From assembly GCF_023715885.1 (NCBI RefSeq), contig NZ_JAMBOY010000003.1:248001-312000 (forward strand): a DNA stretch of 64,000 nt, given 5' to 3'. The notes below the pieces were generated by a model that was not told the DNA's origin, ran no database searches, and saw only the letters and a program-made list of their open reading frames with translations. The position numbers and the translations under genes were made by a program. Position 1 is the stretch's first letter, and the number at the start of each line of letters is the position of its first letter. Of the stretch, positions 50,402 through 59,915 are shown one piece after another. This DNA comes from Microbacterium hydrocarbonoxydans (GTDB lineage Bacteria; Actinomycetota; Actinomycetes; Actinomycetales; Microbacteriaceae).

Positions 50402-52058
50402 ATCCGCACGTCGCACCGCGGCGGGAACGAGCGCTCCCCTCGATGACGAGGCGCGCCCCCGGCTCGCCCCCGCCGTCACCTTCGAGAAGACGGACGAGGG
50501 CCGGTGGATCGCGATGCTGCACGGAGTCCCTTCGTCGCGAGTCTCGGGCGGGGTCGTCGCTCTGCTCTCGTCGATGGACGGCGAGACGACGCTCCGCGAC
50601 CTGCACTTGCGCTTCGCGGCGTCCGACCCGCGGCCCACGTTCCTGGCGCTGATCGAACGATTCCGTCACAGCGGTCTCCTCGACGACGCTCATCGCACGC
50701 CGCCGGGGCGCGTGTCCTTCCGGCCGCCGTTCACCGTGCAGTTCGCGACCATGCGCGCGCCGGCGATCTTCGCTCGCCTGAGCGCGCGCGCAGCGGCGCC
50801 TTCGCTGACGCGGCTCGCGCTGCCGCTCGGCATCCTGCTGTGCGCCGGGCTGCTCGCGGCGGCCGTACAGGCGCATGACATCCGGCAGGTGCTCACCTCG
50901 CCGTTGCCGCTGACCGAACTGATGATCCTCGTCGCCGTCCTCGCCTCGCTCACCCTGCTGCACGAATGCGCCCACGGGATCACCCTGACCAGGTTCGGTG
51001 GCAGCCCCCGGCGCGCCGGCTTCATGCTCATCTATCTCGCACCGGCATTCTTCGTCGACGTGACAGACGGGTGGCGCCTGGGCGAACGGCGCCAGCGCGT
51101 CGCCGTCGCGCTGGCAGGACCGGCGGTGCACGGCGCCGTCGGCGCTGCCGGGGCCCTCGCCGCTCTGGCGACTCCGGCGGCGGAGGCGGACAGGATCCTG
51201 TTGCTCCTCGCCTTCTCCTGCGCCGGCATCGTCGTGGTGAACCTGATCCCGTTCGTGCGGTTCGACGGGTACCTGGCACTGATGAGCGCGCTCGATGAAC
51301 CGAATCTCCGAGATCGGGCCATGCACGATGCGCGGCACGCCCTGGCGCGGATGCTGTTCGGCGGGCCCCGGGCGGAGAGACGGCTCGGTCGGTGGTGGAG
51401 TGTGCCGTTCGGTCTCGCGAGCATCATCGCGCCCGTCGCGCTGGTGCTGGTGGCGGTCGCGCGTATCGCCGATGCGCTCGCCGGAGGGGGGCCGGTGTGG
51501 GGCCTGGTCACGGTCGCGCTGGGGGCGACCGTGGCCAGTGTCGGCATCGCGATCGTCGTCCGCGGACTGGGTCGCGTCCTGCGCGCGGGGGTCTCGCCCC
51601 TCCGATTCGGGCTGGTCACGGCAGCGCTCACGGCGGCCGTGGCCACCGCGGGAGCCGTGATCCCGGTGCCGCTGTCGGCGACGTACGGCTTCGTCGCGGA
51701 GCGCGGTCGAGTGGTCCTGGTGCAGGCCCGTGAGGCGCCGCGTGCCGGGATACCCGCGGGGTCGCCGGTCGCTCTGACGACGAACGGCATCCTCGTGCAC
51801 GAGCAGATCGGTGCGGGAACGGCGACACCGCGTGAACCGCGGTCCATCGAGGCGCCGGTCGATGCTCTGCTCCCCGTGCTCGCGGGGGACGCGATGACCG
51901 AGGCGGTCATCGTCGCGGAGGTCGAGGTGGACGTCGCGGATCGGGGCGCGGTCGTCTCGGGCCGGGCGCGGGTCGACCTCGGGACGCGGAGTCTGTGGCA
52001 GGCGGTCTGGGCGAGAGGCGTGCAGGCGCCTCTGTCGCCCCTTCTCAGCGACAAGTAG
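50394..52058 (+). CDS. mpaP: daptide biosynthesis intramembrane metalloprotease
   Basis: 554 aa. M50/site-2 protease-like zinc motif HECAH at 190-194 in a membrane helix and second motif N283-L-I-P-x5-D291-G in a later helix. About eight membrane segments. Residues 28-100 (KTDEGRWIAML, GGVVALLSSMDGETTLRDLHLRF, FRHSGLL) resemble a PqqD-like winged-helix (RRE) domain, which would tether leader peptides. A C-terminal extracytoplasmic domain of about 140 residues follows. Likely removes the leader during export. Confidence 0.82.
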   Translation: MSRSARRTAAGTSAPLDDEARPRLAPAVTFEKTDEGRWIAMLHGVPSSRVSGGVVALLSSMDGETTLRDLHLRFAASDPRPTFLALIERFRHSGLLDDAHRTPPGRVSFRPPFTVQFATMRAPAIFARLSARAAAPSLTRLALPLGILLCAGLLAAAVQAHDIRQVLTSPLPLTELMILVAVLASLTLLHECAHGITLTRFGGSPRRAGFMLIYLAPAFFVDVTDGWRLGERRQRVAVALAGPAVHGAVGAAGALAALATPAAEADRILLLLAFSCAGIVVVNLIPFVRFDGYLALMSALDEPNLRDRAMHDARHALARMLFGGPRAERRLGRWWSVPFGLASIIAPVALVLVAVARIADALAGGGPVWGLVTVALGATVASVGIAIVVRGLGRVLRAGVSPLRFGLVTAALTAAVATAGAVIPVPLSATYGFVAERGRVVLVQAREAPRAGIPAGSPVALTTNGILVHEQIGAGTATPREPRSIEAPVDALLPVLAGDAMTEAVIVAEVEVDVADRGAVVSGRARVDLGTRSLWQAVWARGVQAPLSPLLSDK

Positions 52059-52070
52059 GAAAGGATCGAG

Positions 52071-52787
52071 ATGGACAAGCACGCGATCGAGGTCAGAGGA
52101 CTCACGAAGAGGTTCGGTCATCGCACCGCCGTGGAGGATCTGACGTTCGTGGTTCCGCAGGGGGCCGTCGTCGGATTGCTCGGGCCGAACGGAGCGGGGA
52201 AGTCGACGACGCTGCGGGCGATCGTCGGCCTGATCGCTCCGACGAGCGGTGAGAGCGTCATCGACGGCGTGCCGTTCGCGGCGCTCGAGAATCCGGCGGC
52301 ACACGTCGGCGTGCACATGGACGGGTTCGGCTTCGAGGGCGGCATCACGGCGAGACGCCACCTCGAGATCTGCCGGGTCGCGACCGGAGCGCCGCGCCGC
52401 CGGGTCGACGAGGTGCTGGACGAGGTGGGCCTCGCAGCGGACGCGCGTCGACGGGTGAAGACGTTCTCGACGGGTATGGCGCAGCGGCTCGGACTGGCCG
52501 CGGCCCTCATCGGCTCGCCGCACACGCTCATCCTCGATGAACCGGCGAACGGCCTGGATCCTGACGGCATCCGCTGGCTGCGGAGATTCCTGCGCGACTA
52601 CGCCGCCCGCGGCGGGACCGTACTCGTCTCCAGCCACCAGCTGGCCGAGCTCGAGCAGATCGCGGACCAGGTCGTCGTCATCAAGCGTCGCGTCCTCTTC
52701 ACCGGCCCTCTGCGCGACCTCGTCATCGACGACGGCGACTCGCTCGAGAACCGCTACTTCGACCTCGTCGAGGGAGCGTCCGCATGA
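52071..52787 (+). CDS. daptide ABC exporter ATP-binding protein
   Basis: 238 aa. Walker A GPNGAGKSTTL (38-48), signature FSTGMAQRLGLA, Walker B TLILDEPANGLDPDG, H-loop VSSHQLAEL. DRA/NatA-type exporter ATPase. AGGAAAGGATCGAG precedes ATG 52071. The following permease overlaps by 4 nt. Exports the mature daptides and perhaps gives self-resistance. Confidence 0.9.
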   Translation: MDKHAIEVRGLTKRFGHRTAVEDLTFVVPQGAVVGLLGPNGAGKSTTLRAIVGLIAPTSGESVIDGVPFAALENPAAHVGVHMDGFGFEGGITARRHLEICRVATGAPRRRVDEVLDEVGLAADARRRVKTFSTGMAQRLGLAAALIGSPHTLILDEPANGLDPDGIRWLRRFLRDYAARGGTVLVSSHQLAELEQIADQVVVIKRRVLFTGPLRDLVIDDGDSLENRYFDLVEGASA

Positions 52788-53512
52788 GGAACGTGGTCCG
52801 GAGCGAGATCCTGCGATCGGTCAGCGGGCTCTCGGTCTCCGCCGTCTACATCGTCGCCGTCCTCATGCCCGTCTTCGTGCTGTTCTCGGACGGCACGCGA
52901 TGGGAGCTCGCCGGTCTCGATGCCGGCACCGCGACCACGCGACTCCTCGAACCGCTCGCCTGGTGCGGGGTCTCCGCCGCCTTCGTCGGCGCGTACGCGG
53001 TCACGCGCGAGTGCTATTACGGCTCGCTCGGGCGCACGCTCACGAGCGTCGCACTCTCCCGGGCGTTCTGGGGGAAGATCATCGGGGGTGCCGTCGTGGG
53101 CGTCGCCATGGTGTTCGGCATCCTCGTCGTCTGGACGCTCGGCGCGAGCCTCGTCCTCGCCCGCGCCGGCCTCTCGCTGTCGTGGGAGCCGGACACGTGG
53201 CGCCTCTACGCCGGGGCGCTGCTGGGCGCCGTGCTCGGCGCACCGATCGGAGCAGCGGTCGGTTGGATCGTCCGGAACTACTACGCGGCGGCCGCGCTCC
53301 TCATCGTCATCCCGCTGGCGCTCGAGTTCACCCTGCTGCGTGTGGCGCCGGAGGTGGCGCGGTTCTCTCCGGGGTTGGCTCTGGCCGCCCTGGGAGTACC
53401 CGGTCACCAGGACCGGATGCTCGAGTTCGTCCCCGCGCTGGCAGTGGGGCTGACGTGGCTCACCGGCCTGACCGCTGCAGCGTGGCTCGTTTCTGCGAGG
53501 CGGCGTCCATGA
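52784..53512 (+). CDS. daptide ABC exporter permease 1
   Basis: 242 aa, six membrane helices (first at about 17-37), typical ABC-2 type. ATGA overlaps link it to the ATPase and to permease 2. The conserved ATRECYYGSLGRTLTSVALSR loop after the second helix matches ABC-2 permeases of peptide exporters. Confidence 0.85.
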   Translation: MRNVVRSEILRSVSGLSVSAVYIVAVLMPVFVLFSDGTRWELAGLDAGTATTRLLEPLAWCGVSAAFVGAYAVTRECYYGSLGRTLTSVALSRAFWGKIIGGAVVGVAMVFGILVVWTLGASLVLARAGLSLSWEPDTWRLYAGALLGAVLGAPIGAAVGWIVRNYYAAAALLIVIPLALEFTLLRVAPEVARFSPGLALAALGVPGHQDRMLEFVPALAVGLTWLTGLTAAAWLVSARRRP

Positions 53513-54243
53513 TCGGGCGAGCCTTCCGGATGCAAGCGCGCAGCCTCCTCCACGACGCCGTGCTGCTGTGGATGCTGGTGGCGGCGTTCGCGATGTCGGT
53601 GCTGGTGGCCGCCGGCGCGCCGCCCGAAGTCGCTGAGGCGCCGCCGAGCAGCAGGGCAGCGATCCTCGCACCGGTCGGCGTCGTCGTCGCGGTGTACGGG
53701 GCGGTCCTCGCGGCGGTGTACGGGTCTTTCCGATACACGGTCGACCGTCGAGACGGCGTCCTCGCCCAGCGTCTGATGCTGCAGCGGCGCCCGACCGTTC
53801 TGCTCACCAGGGTGCCTTCCGCCGCGGTCGGCGGCGCGTTCGTCTCCCTGGCCGCCGTGGTCGGCGCGCACGCTGCGTTCGGCGTCGCCCTCGGCGGCCT
53901 CCCGATCGACGGGTCGGCCGTCGGGCGCACGCTTCTGCTCGGTGCCGTCGCCGGCGTCTACGGGCTCGGTGTCGGGCTCGTGGTGCAGTCCCATCTCGTC
54001 GCGCTCTTCATCGCCCCGATGTCTCTCGCCGCGGGACTTCTCGTCGTGGCGGTCTGGCCGGCGATGGCCGCCCACCTGCCGCTCCTCACCCTCCTCGAGG
54101 CGCTCGACTTCGATGTCAGTGCCGCGGGACTCGCGGCATCCGACCGGCTGGATCGCCCCGTCGCCATCCTCGTCTCCACGGGCTGGATGCTGTTCGGTCT
54201 GCTCGGCGGGGGCGCCCTCTTCCTGCTCCGCGATCTGCCGTGA
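53509..54243 (+). CDS. daptide ABC exporter permease 2
   Basis: 244 aa with six membrane helices, the first at about 15-35 and the last at 217-240 (ending FLLRDLP). Polar loop SFRYTVDRRDGVLAQRLMLQRR after helix 2 matches that of permease 1 in position. Last gene of the daptide operon; the two permeases probably form a heterodimer. Confidence 0.83.
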   Translation: MIGRAFRMQARSLLHDAVLLWMLVAAFAMSVLVAAGAPPEVAEAPPSSRAAILAPVGVVVAVYGAVLAAVYGSFRYTVDRRDGVLAQRLMLQRRPTVLLTRVPSAAVGGAFVSLAAVVGAHAAFGVALGGLPIDGSAVGRTLLLGAVAGVYGLGVGLVVQSHLVALFIAPMSLAAGLLVVAVWPAMAAHLPLLTLLEALDFDVSAAGLAASDRLDRPVAILVSTGWMLFGLLGGGALFLLRDLP

Positions 54244-54319
54244 TCCCCGCCCGGCGGTGCCGGGGGCGCGGCCGGCAGGCGCGAGGAGGGCGGCACGGCA
54301 CCCGACGTAAGATCGCTGA

Positions 54320-55210
54320 GTGGCAACCCCCAAGATCGTGCTCTTCTACGTGTTCACCCCGCTCGCCGACCCCGAGGCGATCCGGGTGTGGCAGCGCGAT
54401 CTCGGCGAGGCCCTGGGCCTGCGAGGTCGGCTGATCATCTCGAAGGACGGCATCAACGGCACGCTCGGGGGCGATCTGCCCGCGGTGAAGCGCTGGGCGC
54501 GCTCGTTCCGGTCGTACGCGCCGTTCCGCGATGTCGACCTCAAGTGGAGCGAGGGCACCGGCGTCGACGCCGAGGGCCGCAGCCTCGACTTCCCGAAGCT
54601 CAGCGTCAAGGTGCGCGACGAGATCGTCTCGTTCGGCGCCCCGGAAGAGCTGCGCGTCGACGAGCACGGCGTCGTCGGGGGCGGCGCGCGTCTGAGTCCC
54701 GAGGCGCTCCACGAGCTGGTCGGCGAGCGCGGCGACGATGTCGTGTTCTTCGACGGCCGTAACGCGCTCGAGGCGCAGATCGGCCGGTTCCGCGGCGCGG
54801 TCGTGCCCGATGTCGACACGACCCGCGACTTCGTGCGGTTGCTCGACTCCGGCGCCTACGACGACCTCAAGGGCAAGCCGATCGTCACCTACTGCACCGG
54901 CGGGATCCGCTGCGAGGTGCTGTCGAGTCTGATGGCGTCTCGGGGTTTCGGCGAGGTGTATCAGCTCGAAGGCGGCATCGTCCGCTACGGCGAGAAGTAC
55001 GGTGACGACGGTCTCTGGGACGGCTCGCTCTACGTCTTCGACAAGCGCGGATCGGTCGACTTCTCCGATCACGCGGCCGTCATCGGCGTGTGCGAGGGAT
55101 GCGGTGCCGCGACCAAGCGCACGGCGAACTGCCCCGACCCCTCCTGCCGCATCCAGCTCGTGGTCTGCGAGGCGTGCGACGCGGTCCGCTGCCGCGCGCA
55201 CGCCGGCTGA
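54320..55210 (+). CDS. trhO: tRNA uridine(34) hydroxylase, rhodanese-related TrhO
   Basis: 296 aa. N-terminal acylphosphatase-like domain ([20 protein letters not shown]), rhodanese domain with catalytic Cys in [19 protein letters not shown], and a C-terminal Cys-rich tail ([24 protein letters not shown]) that may bind zinc. Converts U34 to 5-hydroxyuridine in tRNA. GTG 54320 is preceded at 6 nt by TAAGAT: leaderless-type start. Confidence 0.92.
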   Translation: MATPKIVLFYVFTPLADPEAIRVWQRDLGEALGLRGRLIISKDGINGTLGGDLPAVKRWARSFRSYAPFRDVDLKWSEGTGVDAEGRSLDFPKLSVKVRDEIVSFGAPEELRVDEHGVVGGGARLSPEALHELVGERGDDVVFFDGRNALEAQIGRFRGAVVPDVDTTRDFVRLLDSGAYDDLKGKPIVTYCTGGIRCEVLSSLMASRGFGEVYQLEGGIVRYGEKYGDDGLWDGSLYVFDKRGSVDFSDHAAVIGVCEGCGAATKRTANCPDPSCRIQLVVCEACDAVRCRAHAG

Positions 55211-55238
55211 CTGTCGACACTCGCCGCGAGACGACGGA

Positions 55239-57482
55239 TCAGGCGAGCAGGGGAGCGTCCGCCACGCGCGTCGCGAAGAGCGATCGGGGAAGAAGGAACG
55301 CCTGCATCCTCGCCGGTCGCGAGACGCTGCGACGCAGATCCACGAGAACCCGACCGAGCGCGTCGCCGACGGCAGCCGTCTTCTCCGCCGACGGGCGCGC
55401 ATAGCTCGCTCGCTCGACCGCATCCGTCAGGACACGGACATCCGCGGCATCGACCCGCCCATCGCGCACGAGGTCCGCGGCGCGCATACGCGGTGTCTCA
55501 GCGTCCGACACCGCTATTCCGAGGTCGAGCATGGTCGCCCTGAGCTCGCCCCACGCCGCCCCGGCATCGCCGCGCCGCGCGCGGGCGCGTCGCGACGTCC
55601 GGACGGAAAGACGCGCGAGTGCCGGGAGCAGCAGGAGGATCAGCACCCCGAGCGTGCCGAGCAGGACGGGCGTCGGGTCGAGACGAGTCAGCTGACCGGT
55701 GGCTCCGGCGTTGTCTCCGTCGTCGGGACGCTCGACCTCGGGTCCGGTGGTCTGCGGCGCCTCCGGCGCAGCCGACGGGGCGTTCGGCGTCGTAACGGTG
55801 CTGCCTCCGCCCGATGTGGACCCGGCGGCGAACGCCGTGGGGATGCCGAGCGACGCCGTCGGCTCGAAGGGCACCCACCCGATCCCGGGGAACAGCACCT
55901 CCGGCCAGGAGTGCAACTGGTCGCTCGACACGGAGTAGACGGCATCCTCGCCGCGCTGTGTCGTGGTGAGGGCGCCGGGCAGGTAGCCGACGACGATGCG
56001 CACCTCCATGTCGAGGCTCTCGGCCATGAGCGCGAAGGCGCCGGCGAAATGGATGCAGTAGCCCGACTTCACGTCGAGGAACTGCGCGACCGCGTCAGCG
56101 CCCGTCCCGTCGAAGCCCTCTTCGACCGGCGTCTCCAGGGAGTACGAGAACTCGCTGCGGAACCAGGACTGCAGGGCGATGAGGCGGTCGTAGTCGTTCG
56201 TGGCGTCGCCGGTGACCTCGTCGGCGGTCTCGCCGATCACGGCCGGCAGCTCGACGGCATCCTCGTCGGGTTCGACGGCGAGAGGGGCGGCCGGCGTGGC
56301 TCTGATCTGCTCGAGGGTGGGGTCGACCTCGAGCGAGCGGACCGTGTAGTCGTTTCCCACCGCGTCGGCGCTGCGCGAGGCCACGGTGCGGTTCTCCTGA
56401 CTCACCCGCCACGACGATGGCACGCCCTGCAGCTCGGTCGCCGGGTACGGCACGGGCAGCCACGAGCTCGACACGCGGAGGACCCGGATCGACGTGCTCT
56501 GCTCCTCCACCGCGATCTCCGGGCTCCAGTCCTCCGGTCCGAACCCCTCGTCCTGGGGTGCGAAGCCGCCGCGGTCCGGCTCCCAGACGCGGCCGTCGAA
56601 GTGCGACAGCGTCGTCAGGCGCAGATACGGAGCGGTGTCGGCCGTCGTCGCGAGCGTGAGCACCTCGACCGGGTTCGGCTGGCGCAGGTCGTCGCCGAGG
56701 CGCAGCGAGGCGTCCACCGAGACGCCGGTGCCCGTCCCGGCCAGTGCTGTCGACACGGGCAGCACCGGGGCCACGACCACCGTGGTGGCGAGGGCCGCGA
56801 TGCCGACGCCCGCGGCGACGGCGGTCGACGTGCGACGCGGCGACTCCGGGTGCTGGGCAGCCGTGGAGCGCAGCAGCAGGAGGAGGAGGATGCCGAGCAT
56901 CACGAACCACACCACGTCCGCGCCGCTGACGGTGACGATCGTGGGCATGGCCCCCACCGCCGCGGTCAGGAGGAAAGCGATGATCGCGCCGCGCTGGGCG
57001 ACGAGCTGATCGAGCAGGATCGCGACGACGGCGAATCCGAGACCCATCACGGCCTGCAAGCCGGGCGAGGGATCGAGGGGGGCGGCGCCGAAGACGATCT
57101 CCTCGCCCGCCGCCGCCACGAGGGTCTGGAACGTGAGGATCGTCGCGTCCGTGGGCACGAGCCCGAACACCGCGGTGTCTCCCGCAACGAGCTGTGTGAG
57201 GGTCCCCGCCGCCACGACGAGCTGCGCGGTGAGGGTGACGAGGTCGCGCACCCACGCGGGTCGTCGCTTCAGGAGCGTGCGTGCGATGACCCCGGTGAGG
57301 GCGGTCAGGACGATGACGACGAGCACGGTGGCAGACCAGGCGCCCGGCCGGATGACGGACGTGAACGGCCACATCGCCACGAGGGCGGCGGCGCCGGACA
57401 GCGCCGCCGACGCCCAGGCGCTCCGCGGGAGCTCCCTGTCGCGGTGCCAGGCGGGAGCTGGACGACGCTCAGTGCGTGACAT
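55239..57482 (-). CDS. transglutaminase-like membrane protein (TgpA type)
   Basis: 747 aa. Several N-terminal membrane helices (about residues 22-230), a TgpA N-terminal domain, then a transglutaminase core with catalytic Cys in VKSGYCIHFAGAFALMAESL, His in QLHSWPEVLFPG and Asp nearby (GWVPFEPTAS). A Pro/Ser/Thr-rich linker precedes the last membrane helix and a 140-residue cytoplasmic DUF4129 tail. Overlaps the DUF58 gene by 14 nt. The operon with MoxR and DUF58 suggests a role in cell-envelope assembly. Confidence 0.88.
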   Translation of the reverse strand: MSRTERRPAPAWHRDRELPRSAWASAALSGAAALVAMWPFTSVIRPGAWSATVLVVIVLTALTGVIARTLLKRRPAWVRDLVTLTAQLVVAAGTLTQLVAGDTAVFGLVPTDATILTFQTLVAAAGEEIVFGAAPLDPSPGLQAVMGLGFAVVAILLDQLVAQRGAIIAFLLTAAVGAMPTIVTVSGADVVWFVMLGILLLLLLRSTAAQHPESPRRTSTAVAAGVGIAALATTVVVAPVLPVSTALAGTGTGVSVDASLRLGDDLRQPNPVEVLTLATTADTAPYLRLTTLSHFDGRVWEPDRGGFAPQDEGFGPEDWSPEIAVEEQSTSIRVLRVSSSWLPVPYPATELQGVPSSWRVSQENRTVASRSADAVGNDYTVRSLEVDPTLEQIRATPAAPLAVEPDEDAVELPAVIGETADEVTGDATNDYDRLIALQSWFRSEFSYSLETPVEEGFDGTGADAVAQFLDVKSGYCIHFAGAFALMAESLDMEVRIVVGYLPGALTTTQRGEDAVYSVSSDQLHSWPEVLFPGIGWVPFEPTASLGIPTAFAAGSTSGGGSTVTTPNAPSAAPEAPQTTGPEVERPDDGDNAGATGQLTRLDPTPVLLGTLGVLILLLLPALARLSVRTSRRARARRGDAGAAWGELRATMLDLGIAVSDAETPRMRAADLVRDGRVDAADVRVLTDAVERASYARPSAEKTAAVGDALGRVLVDLRRSVSRPARMQAFLLPRSLFATRVADAPLLA

Positions 57483-58683
57483 CGGTCGACCTCTCCGGCT
57501 CCACCGGTGCCGAGCTGACACGGTCGGGCAGCGCGTCGTCCCAGGCGCCGGCGATGTCGTCTCCCAGCGTGGCGACGCGCCATCCGTGCCGGGTGGCCGC
57601 TGCGGCAGCTCCGGCGAGTGGGCCGGTGGCGAAGAGCATGGGCGCGGCGGCGCCGGCAGGGCGGAGCAGCGCGGCATCCTCCTCATCGATCTCGCCGGTG
57701 ATGTACACGAGCGGTCCGGGCGGAGTGCCGCCCACCAGCGCAGCGAGGTCGCGCGCATCGCCGCGCGGAGTCACCAGAGCCAGTGCGACAAGCAGGCCGT
57801 CGCGGTCGTCCTCGTGTCCGCGCAGCGTGCCGAGCAGCGCCCCGGCGCTGTCGATCACGTCGACGCCGTATCCCTCCTGCATGAGGTGCACCGCGGCGGA
57901 GGCGCACAGCGACACCGCGGCCTCGAACGCCGCGTCGGCCTCATCCTCGGTCCTCCGCCAGCGCCCAGCGCTTCGGTCGAGCACGACCAGCGCGTCCGGG
58001 CTCGACTCCTCCTCCTCCTGCCGCACCATGAGCTGACCGCGGTGCGCGGTCGCCCGCCAGTGGATCCGCCGCATGGAGTCCCCGGGGATGTACCCCCGCG
58101 GCGAGAGGTTGTCGCTGCCCTGGCCGAGTCTGCTCGACGAGGTCTGGGCCGTGCCGCCCGCTGCGCCGACCTTCACGGTGAGCGGGGACAGGGTGAACAC
58201 CTCGGGCACCACGGTGACGGTGCGGGTCTCCCCGAACGCCTGCTCGCGCTGGGCGAGTCCGAACGGGTCGACCGTGCGCAGCATCAGGGGTCCGATCGGC
58301 CATACCCCGCGGCGCACGCCGGTGAGGAGATAGGTGAGCTGACCGGTCTCGGGCGGGTACTCTCCGGCGGCGTCACCCGATACCGCGTCGGGGAGGACGT
58401 CACGCCACAGTCCCCGGGGCACGCGCAGCGCGCGCAGAGCGAACCGCAGGGTCACGCGCGACGTCTCCGACACGGTGATCAGGTCGGTCGACACCTGCCT
58501 GGTGACCGAGCCCGAACGGCGGGGCGCCCGCACGGCGATCAGCGCGAAGACGGTCAGCGCGAGCAGCAGCAGTCCGATGTAGAGAAGGATCGCTGCGCCG
58601 ACGAGATTGGCGGCCACGATGCAGCCGATGCCGGCGAGGAGCGCACCGGTTCCCCGCATCGTCAGCATCCGGCGGCGAGGCAT
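57469..58683 (-). CDS. DUF58 domain protein
   Basis: 404 aa. Two membrane helices near the start (15-35, 38-55) then DUF58: LSPRGYIPGDSMRRIHWRATAHRGQLMVRQEEEE is the hallmark (RxYxPGDxxRxIHW). The rest resembles a von Willebrand A fold (DALVVLDRSAG). Works with MoxR ATPases. Starts 14 nt after the MoxR stop, so it is translationally linked. Confidence 0.9.
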   Translation of the reverse strand: MPRRRMLTMRGTGALLAGIGCIVAANLVGAAILLYIGLLLLALTVFALIAVRAPRRSGSVTRQVSTDLITVSETSRVTLRFALRALRVPRGLWRDVLPDAVSGDAAGEYPPETGQLTYLLTGVRRGVWPIGPLMLRTVDPFGLAQREQAFGETRTVTVVPEVFTLSPLTVKVGAAGGTAQTSSSRLGQGSDNLSPRGYIPGDSMRRIHWRATAHRGQLMVRQEEEESSPDALVVLDRSAGRWRRTEDEADAAFEAAVSLCASAAVHLMQEGYGVDVIDSAGALLGTLRGHEDDRDGLLVALALVTPRGDARDLAALVGGTPPGPLVYITGEIDEEDAALLRPAGAAAPMLFATGPLAGAAAAATRHGWRVATLGDDIAGAWDDALPDRVSSAPVEPERSTDVTH

Positions 58684-58696
58684 GACGGGATCCGGA

Positions 58697-59686
58697 TCAG
58701 GAGCGGACGGCCACGGGCACGCGCACGCGTTCGGCGATCTGACGCAGGGCCGCTTCGACGGGCTGGGCTCCGGCGCGGTGCGCGCCGCGTGCGGGGAGCA
58801 GACGATGCGCGAGCACGGGGATCAGCAGCGCCGTCACGTCGTCGGGGATCACGAAGTCGCGGCCATCGAGCGCGGCCCACACCTTCGCCGCCCTGATGAG
58901 CTGCAGCGTCGCACGCGGGCTCGCCCCGAGGTGCAGGCTGGGGTCGACCCGGGTGGCCTGGGCCAGGGCGACCGTGTACTCCTCGACGGCCGGAGCCACG
59001 TGCACGGAGCGCGCCCACGCGATGAGCGTCGTGATCGACGCCGCGTCGGCGACGGCGGTCACGGATGCGAGCGGATTGACCGTGTCGCGCTGCCGCAGCA
59101 TCTCGACCTCGGCCGCGGGATCCGGGTAGCCCATCGAGATGCGCATCATGAAGCGATCGCGCTGAGCCTCGGGGAGCGCATACGTGCCCTCCATCTCGAG
59201 CGGATTCTGGGTCGCGACGACGAGGAACGGATCGGGGAGCAGGTGTGTGGATCCGTCGACCGTGACCTGGCCCTCCTCCATCGCCTCCAGCAGGGCCGAC
59301 TGGGTCTTCGGGGAGGAGCGGTTGATCTCGTCGGCGATCACGATGTTCGCGAACACCGCTCCGCGCTTGAACTCGAACTCGCGATCGACCGGGTTGTAGA
59401 CGCTCACCCCGGTGACGTCGCCCGGCAGCAGATCGGGGGTGAACTGGATGCGCCGCACGGTGGCGTCGACGCTCGCGGCCAGCGCCCTGGCGAGCATGGT
59501 CTTGCCGACCCCCGGCACGTCCTCGATCAGCAGGTGCCCCTCGGCGAGGAGGCAGACGAGTGCGCTGCGCACGGCATCCGGCTTTCCGTCGATCACCCGA
59601 CCGATCGAGCCGACGATGGCGGAGGTCTGCGCGGCGAAGTCCTGGGCGTCGATGATCGGCGTCCTCGGGGGCGGGGTGTCTGGCAT
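58697..59686 (-). CDS. moxR: MoxR family AAA+ ATPase
   Basis: 329 aa. Walker A VPGVGKTMLA, Walker B NIVIADEINRSSPKTQSALLEAM, sensor 1 VATQNPLEMEGTY, and a lid domain. ATG 59686 is preceded by GAGAGGGAACGC. MoxR proteins mature or activate partner complexes; the DUF58 and transglutaminase proteins are encoded directly downstream. Confidence 0.93.
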   Translation of the reverse strand: MPDTPPPRTPIIDAQDFAAQTSAIVGSIGRVIDGKPDAVRSALVCLLAEGHLLIEDVPGVGKTMLARALAASVDATVRRIQFTPDLLPGDVTGVSVYNPVDREFEFKRGAVFANIVIADEINRSSPKTQSALLEAMEEGQVTVDGSTHLLPDPFLVVATQNPLEMEGTYALPEAQRDRFMMRISMGYPDPAAEVEMLRQRDTVNPLASVTAVADAASITTLIAWARSVHVAPAVEEYTVALAQATRVDPSLHLGASPRATLQLIRAAKVWAALDGRDFVIPDDVTALLIPVLAHRLLPARGAHRAGAQPVEAALRQIAERVRVPVAVRS

Positions 59687-59773
59687 GCGTTCCCTCTCGC
59701 GTGGGCGCTGCGGTGCGCGTGAACCGATCGTAACCCGCGCGGCTGGGGACCGGCTCCGCATCGGCTAGACTGG

Positions 59774-59869
59774 GTGACGGCTCTCCGCGTGGCGGCATCC
59801 AGGCCAATTCCCCCAGGGCGGAAACGCAGCAAGGGTAACCGGGCTCTGCTGGGTGCGCGGAGGGTCACT
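59774..59869 (+). ncRNA. ffs: signal recognition particle RNA, small bacterial type (4.5S)
   Basis: About 96 nt. Ends GTGAC/GTCAC with CTCCGCG/CGCGGAG form the closing helix; the apical region GGGCGGAAACGCAGCAAGGGTAACC is the conserved Ffh-binding domain with GGAA-like loop. -10 TAGACT at 59766-59771; U-rich TTTCTTTTTG follows. Bounds are within a few nt. Confidence 0.93.
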
Positions 59870-59915
59870 TTCTTTTTGTCAGCGTCCTCCTGGTCAGCCC
59901 TGTCAGGATCGAGAC

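Noticed and set aside
55002..58896. Long plus-strand ORFs of 825 and 587 aa over the transglutaminase and DUF58 genes
   Set aside because: Shadow of the minus-strand genes; Arg/Gly-rich, no domain.
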